8,622 nucleotides of DNA, taken from assembly GCA_946410535.1 (NCBI GenBank), contig CAMKAR010000076.1, positions 1-8,622 on the forward strand. The letters are read 5' to 3'. The translations under genes and the position numbers were made by a program. The stretch comes from an uncultured Bacteroidales bacterium (GTDB lineage: Bacteria; Bacteroidota; Bacteroidia; Bacteroidales; F082). The notes under the pieces were generated by a model that searched no databases, had not been told where the DNA came from, and saw nothing but the letters and a program-made list of their open reading frames with translations. Below, piece by piece: positions 7,028 through 8,622 of the stretch (position 1 is the first letter of the stretch; each line of letters starts with the position of its first letter).

Positions 7028-7585
7028 TCAATAGGGATTTGTGGGTGGTGGTCCTACCAAGGCTTTCAGGTAATTGTGAAGGACGTGAACGTTAGAAACA
7101 GGGTCGGTGGCGCGCGGGTTCTCTATGATCAAGTCATAGATTTGTTGATGTTTGCTCTGATGGAAGCAAATCCTGAAATCAGACTTCGGCAAGGTGCAAA
7201 GATAGTCGCTGATGTCGGCGTTTTTTGCGGCCATATTGATGAGAATGCTGCTATATGGCAGCTTCTTGATGAACTCGTGCTTGTCAGGCTTCAAGACGCT
7301 CATGAAACCGAAGTCCTTGGGCGTAATCTCAGTGTAGAGGTCGCTTTGAAGGATGGTGTCCGACATCTGACTGCAGAGGATGACGAAGCCGCAACGGTTG
7401 GCACCAAACAAGCCTTTCACGCTGCTCTCAATGTTTTTGACGATGCCCTTGTCGGGCTCGTCCAAGATAATCAATATGGAGTTAATCCGCTGGAGATTAG
7501 GCATTTTCACCATCGGTTTCTCCGCGAGGAATTGCTCCAAAGCGCGATTTAAGGCCCTATTTCTTAGGTAGGATGAAAAATTCAT
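7028..7585 (-). CDS. DUF6913 family protein of unknown function
   Basis: A 185-residue soluble protein without signal peptide or membrane segment. It resembles the Bacteroidota family DUF6913 that commonly neighbours dapA. That assignment rests on the C-terminal half: a KKLPYSSILINMAAKN segment near residues 107-122, DFRICFHQSKHQQIYDLIIE near 136-155 and the terminal NYLKALVG. The N-terminal 20 residues are basic and helical (SSYLRNRALNRALEQFL), followed by alternating strand/helix sequence (ILIILDEPDKG near 38-47). No catalytic motif is recognisable. Although an open frame reaches 7834, that part overlaps the divergent gene. The ATG at 7585 is preferred because a TAnnTTTG promoter ends 4 nt before it. 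It begins the unit with dapA and the M14 peptidase, 1 nt from dapA. I cannot state a function. Confidence 0.82.
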   Translation of the reverse strand: MNFSSYLRNRALNRALEQFLAEKPMVKMPNLQRINSILIILDEPDKGIVKNIESSVKGLFGANRCGFVILCSQMSDTILQSDLYTEITPKDFGFMSVLKPDKHEFIKKLPYSSILINMAAKNADISDYLCTLPKSDFRICFHQSKHQQIYDLIIENPRATDPVSNVHVLHNYLKALVGPPPTNPY

Positions 7586-7589
7586 GCCG

Positions 7590-7597
7590 CAAATGTA
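7590..7597 (-). promoter_or_regulatory. Promoter -7 element of the DUF6913-dapA-peptidase unit
   Basis: On the minus strand TACATTTG matches TAnnTTTG, the primary-sigma -7 consensus of Bacteroidota. It ends 4 nt before the ATG at 7585, so the transcript should begin at or within a few bases of the start codon. No good TTTG/TTG -33 element is visible at the expected distance. The stretch 7586-7697 is the divergent intergenic region and also carries the plus-strand promoter and ribosome-binding site. Confidence 0.6.
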
Positions 7598-7639
7598 GGT
7601 ATTTTCTGTGAGATAGCACGAAAATTTGTCCAAAATCGC

Positions 7640-7647
7640 TAATTTTG
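7640..7647 (+). promoter_or_regulatory. Promoter -7 element of the metallo-hydrolase gene
   Basis: TAATTTTG fits TAnnTTTG exactly and lies 43 bases from the minus-strand -7 element, forming a back-to-back promoter pair. A TTTG at 7625-7628 is only 11 bases upstream, too close to be a standard -33 element. Transcription would start near 7650-7654, giving a leader of about 45 nt before the ATG at 7698. Confidence 0.55.
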
Positions 7648-7660
7648 CAGTTGAAATCAA

Positions 7661-7666
7661 AGGAGG
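7661..7666 (+). promoter_or_regulatory. Strong Shine-Dalgarno-like AGGAGG
   Basis: AGGAGG lies 4 nt before an in-frame GTG (7671) and 10 nt before an in-frame ATG (7677), both ahead of the family-typical ATG at 7698. A weaker AAGGAT stands about 9-10 nt before 7698. The site makes the start of the metallo-hydrolase uncertain by up to nine codons. Confidence 0.5.
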
Positions 7667-7697
7667 CATCGTGAAGATGCTTGAAGGATATAAAAAT

Positions 7698-8462
7698 ATG
7701 ATTGTCACAATTTTAGGTAGTGGAACCTCGCAAGGTGTGCCGGTCATTGGGTGCACTTGTCCCGTGTGTCGGTCGCAAGACCCGCGCGACAAAAGATTGC
7801 GAACTTCCATACTCATACAGACTGACGAAGTCACCTTGACGGTCGACGCTGGTCCCGACTTCCGTCAGCAGATGTTGCGCGAGAATGTCACCAAGCTCGA
7901 TGCCGTGCTGATTTCGCACGAACACAAGGACCACATTGGCGGCCTCGACGATTTGCGCCCGTATATTTTTATGCAAAAAAAGCCCATGACGATCTATGTG
8001 GCCGATACGGCGCTTCCCGAAATCAAGCGCGAGTATTCCTACGCTTTTGATGAACATCCCTATCCTGGGGCTCCCACTTACGACATCCGCCGCCTCGACG
8101 AAACGCCTTTCGACCTTGGCGACCTGCATATCGAGCCAATAAAACTGAAGCATTTCACGCTGACTTGCTACGCTTTCCGCATCGGCAATTTCGCCTATGT
8201 CACCGATTTGAGCGAGATTTCGGAGGAGGCAATTGAAAAACTGCAAGGTGTTGAATACCTGATTATTGAGGCGTTGCAAAAGAAAAAGCACTATTCGCAT
8301 CTCACGTTGGACGAGGCGATTGAAATATCAAGAAGGGTGGGGGCGAAGAAGACATGGTTCACGCATTGCAGCCACAGCATGGGCCTCGCCGCCGACGTCA
8401 ACCGCGAGCTTCCCGAAGGCATGATGCTCGCTTATGATGGGATGAAAATAAAAGTAGAATGA
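7698..8462 (+). CDS. Metallo-beta-lactamase-fold hydrolase, PhnP-like
   Basis: A 254-residue cytoplasmic metal-dependent hydrolase of the metallo-beta-lactamase fold, closest by motif to PhnP, a phosphodiesterase acting on cyclic ribose phosphates. The true substrate of this protein is unknown. The first metal site is the HxHxDH motif HEHKDH (H74, H76, D78, H79), completed by H152, D170 and H223. The N-terminal GCTCPVC cluster (C19, C21, C24), together with H226 in THCSH, matches the extra structural zinc site of PhnP. Length fits the family. I start at the ATG at 7698 because relatives begin directly with MKVTxLGTGTSQG; GTG 7671 or ATG 7677 would add nine or seven residues and have the better Shine-Dalgarno. 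It is divergent from DUF6913 and followed within 10 bases by a palindromic repeat. No phn genes are nearby, so a role in phosphonate use is not indicated. Confidence 0.9.
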   Translation: MIVTILGSGTSQGVPVIGCTCPVCRSQDPRDKRLRTSILIQTDEVTLTVDAGPDFRQQMLRENVTKLDAVLISHEHKDHIGGLDDLRPYIFMQKKPMTIYVADTALPEIKREYSYAFDEHPYPGAPTYDIRRLDETPFDLGDLHIEPIKLKHFTLTCYAFRIGNFAYVTDLSEISEEAIEKLQGVEYLIIEALQKKKHYSHLTLDEAIEISRRVGAKKTWFTHCSHSMGLAADVNRELPEGMMLAYDGMKIKVE

Positions 8463-8470
8463 TATGAACA

Positions 8471-8562
8471 CGCTTTGCGTCATTGCGAGGAACGAAGCAA
8501 TCCAGAAACAAAACTCTTTCTCTGGATTGCTTCGTCGTGCCTCCTCGCAATGACGCGAAGCG
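8471..8562. repeat. Long imperfect palindrome (REP/MITE-like dispersed element)
   Basis: The left arm 8471-8506 (CGCTTTGCGTCATTGCGAGG, continuing to TCCAGA) is the reverse complement of 8521-8562 with one mismatch and one 6-nt insertion in the right arm (CGTGCC at 8536-8541 or equivalent), around a 14-nt loop at 8507-8520. The core GTCATTGCGAGG plus CGAAGCAATCC is a palindromic sequence I recognise as scattered through many bacterial genomes, often creating false ORFs with RHCEE..SNP and WIASFLAMT peptides. Both peptides appear here in the antisense frame. No T tract follows, so it is not a classic terminator, though it could protect the 3' end of the metallo-hydrolase mRNA. Confidence 0.85.
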
Positions 8563-8564
8563 AC

Positions 8565-8604
8565 AACTGAATAACTAAACAACTAAATATCTGAACAACT
8601 AAAT
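8565..8604 (+). repeat. Five tandem 8-bp repeats (consensus AACTRAAY) abutting a start codon
   Basis: The octamers are AACTGAAT (8565-8572), AACTAAAC (8573-8580), AACTAAAT (8581-8588), ATCTGAAC (8589-8596) and AACTAAAT (8597-8604). The last ends immediately before ATG at 8605. The tract begins 2 nt after the palindrome. It is A-rich and poorly structured, with no Shine-Dalgarno or TAnnTTTG element. Confidence 0.8.
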
Positions 8605-8622
8605 ATGAAAGCAACCTATTCC
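8605..8622 (+). CDS. Probable start of the next gene, cut by the window edge
   Basis: ATG at 8605 opens six codons reading MKATYS before the window ends. A basic second residue and its placement just after an A-rich tract are compatible with the start of an exported protein, but nothing more can be read. No promoter of its own is evident between 8463 and 8604; it could be read through from the metallo-hydrolase gene. Confidence 0.35.

Noticed and set aside
6097..7552. Two plus-strand frames (6097-6825 and 6716-7552) opposite dapA and DUF6913
   Set aside because: Both are shadows of well-supported minus-strand genes; dapA has all its catalytic residues in the minus frame.
7626..7697. TTG start at 7626 for the hydrolase
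   Set aside because: It lies upstream of the likely transcription start and the added residues have no counterpart in the family.
7586..7834. N-terminal extension of the DUF6913 frame up to 7834
   Set aside because: It would overlap the divergent hydrolase and its promoter, and the family-like sequence begins at 7585, next to a promoter element.
8471..8562. Palindrome as an intrinsic terminator for the hydrolase gene
   Set aside because: No T tract follows either arm, the hairpin is far longer than usual, and the arms match a dispersed repeat; a role in 3'-end protection remains possible.
8328..8582. 84-codon minus-strand frame through the palindrome
   Set aside because: Its peptide (RHCEEARRSNP, WIASFLAMT) is the well-known translation of the dispersed palindrome, and the rest overlaps the metallo-hydrolase in antisense.
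1..8622. CRISPR array, tRNA/rRNA, prophage, insertion sequence or defence system
   Set aside because: I saw no regularly spaced repeats with unique spacers, no recognisable transposase, integrase or structural RNA sequence; the genes are ordinary Bacteroidota chromosomal genes.

Overview
The window looks like chromosomal DNA from a member of the Bacteroidota, most probably Bacteroidales. The reasons are: a Bacteroidota-type RNA polymerase omega subunit, a DUF4835/PorD protein, a secreted peptidase with a type IX secretion (T9SS) C-terminal sorting domain, a DUF6913 protein, and promoter elements of the TAnnTTTG type used by the Bacteroidota primary sigma factor. Genus cannot be fixed from this sequence alone.

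Layout. Six genes, from about 7585 down to position 1, lie on the minus strand in two transcription units. The upstream unit (7585 to 3609) is DUF6913 - dapA - M14 zinc carboxypeptidase, with only 1 nt between neighbouring genes. It ends at a strong intrinsic terminator (3551-3591). The downstream unit starts at a TAnnTTTG promoter only 7 nt before bamD and reads bamD - rpoZ - porD (DUF4835) - recN, with gaps of 2, 27 and 8 nt; recN runs off the left edge. On the plus strand, diverging from the DUF6913 promoter, is a metallo-beta-lactamase-fold hydrolase of the PhnP type (7698-8462). It is followed by a 92-bp imperfect palindrome, then five tandem 8-bp repeats ending exactly at an ATG (8605) that probably begins the next gene.

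How the genes fit together. Most are housekeeping: lysine/diaminopimelate synthesis (dapA), outer-membrane protein assembly (bamD), transcription (rpoZ), type IX secretion (porD) and double-strand-break repair (recN). As I recall, the order DUF6913-dapA-bamD-rpoZ-coaBC-porD-recN is common in Bacteroidota. Here coaBC is absent between rpoZ and porD, and a large secreted multidomain peptidase sits between dapA and bamD. 

There is no sign of a defence system, CRISPR array, prophage or transposase. The least explained parts are the palindrome plus octamer tract at the right edge, the near-leaderless promoters, and the placement of a T9SS cargo gene as the last gene of a biosynthetic operon. I did not find a clearly new biological system.
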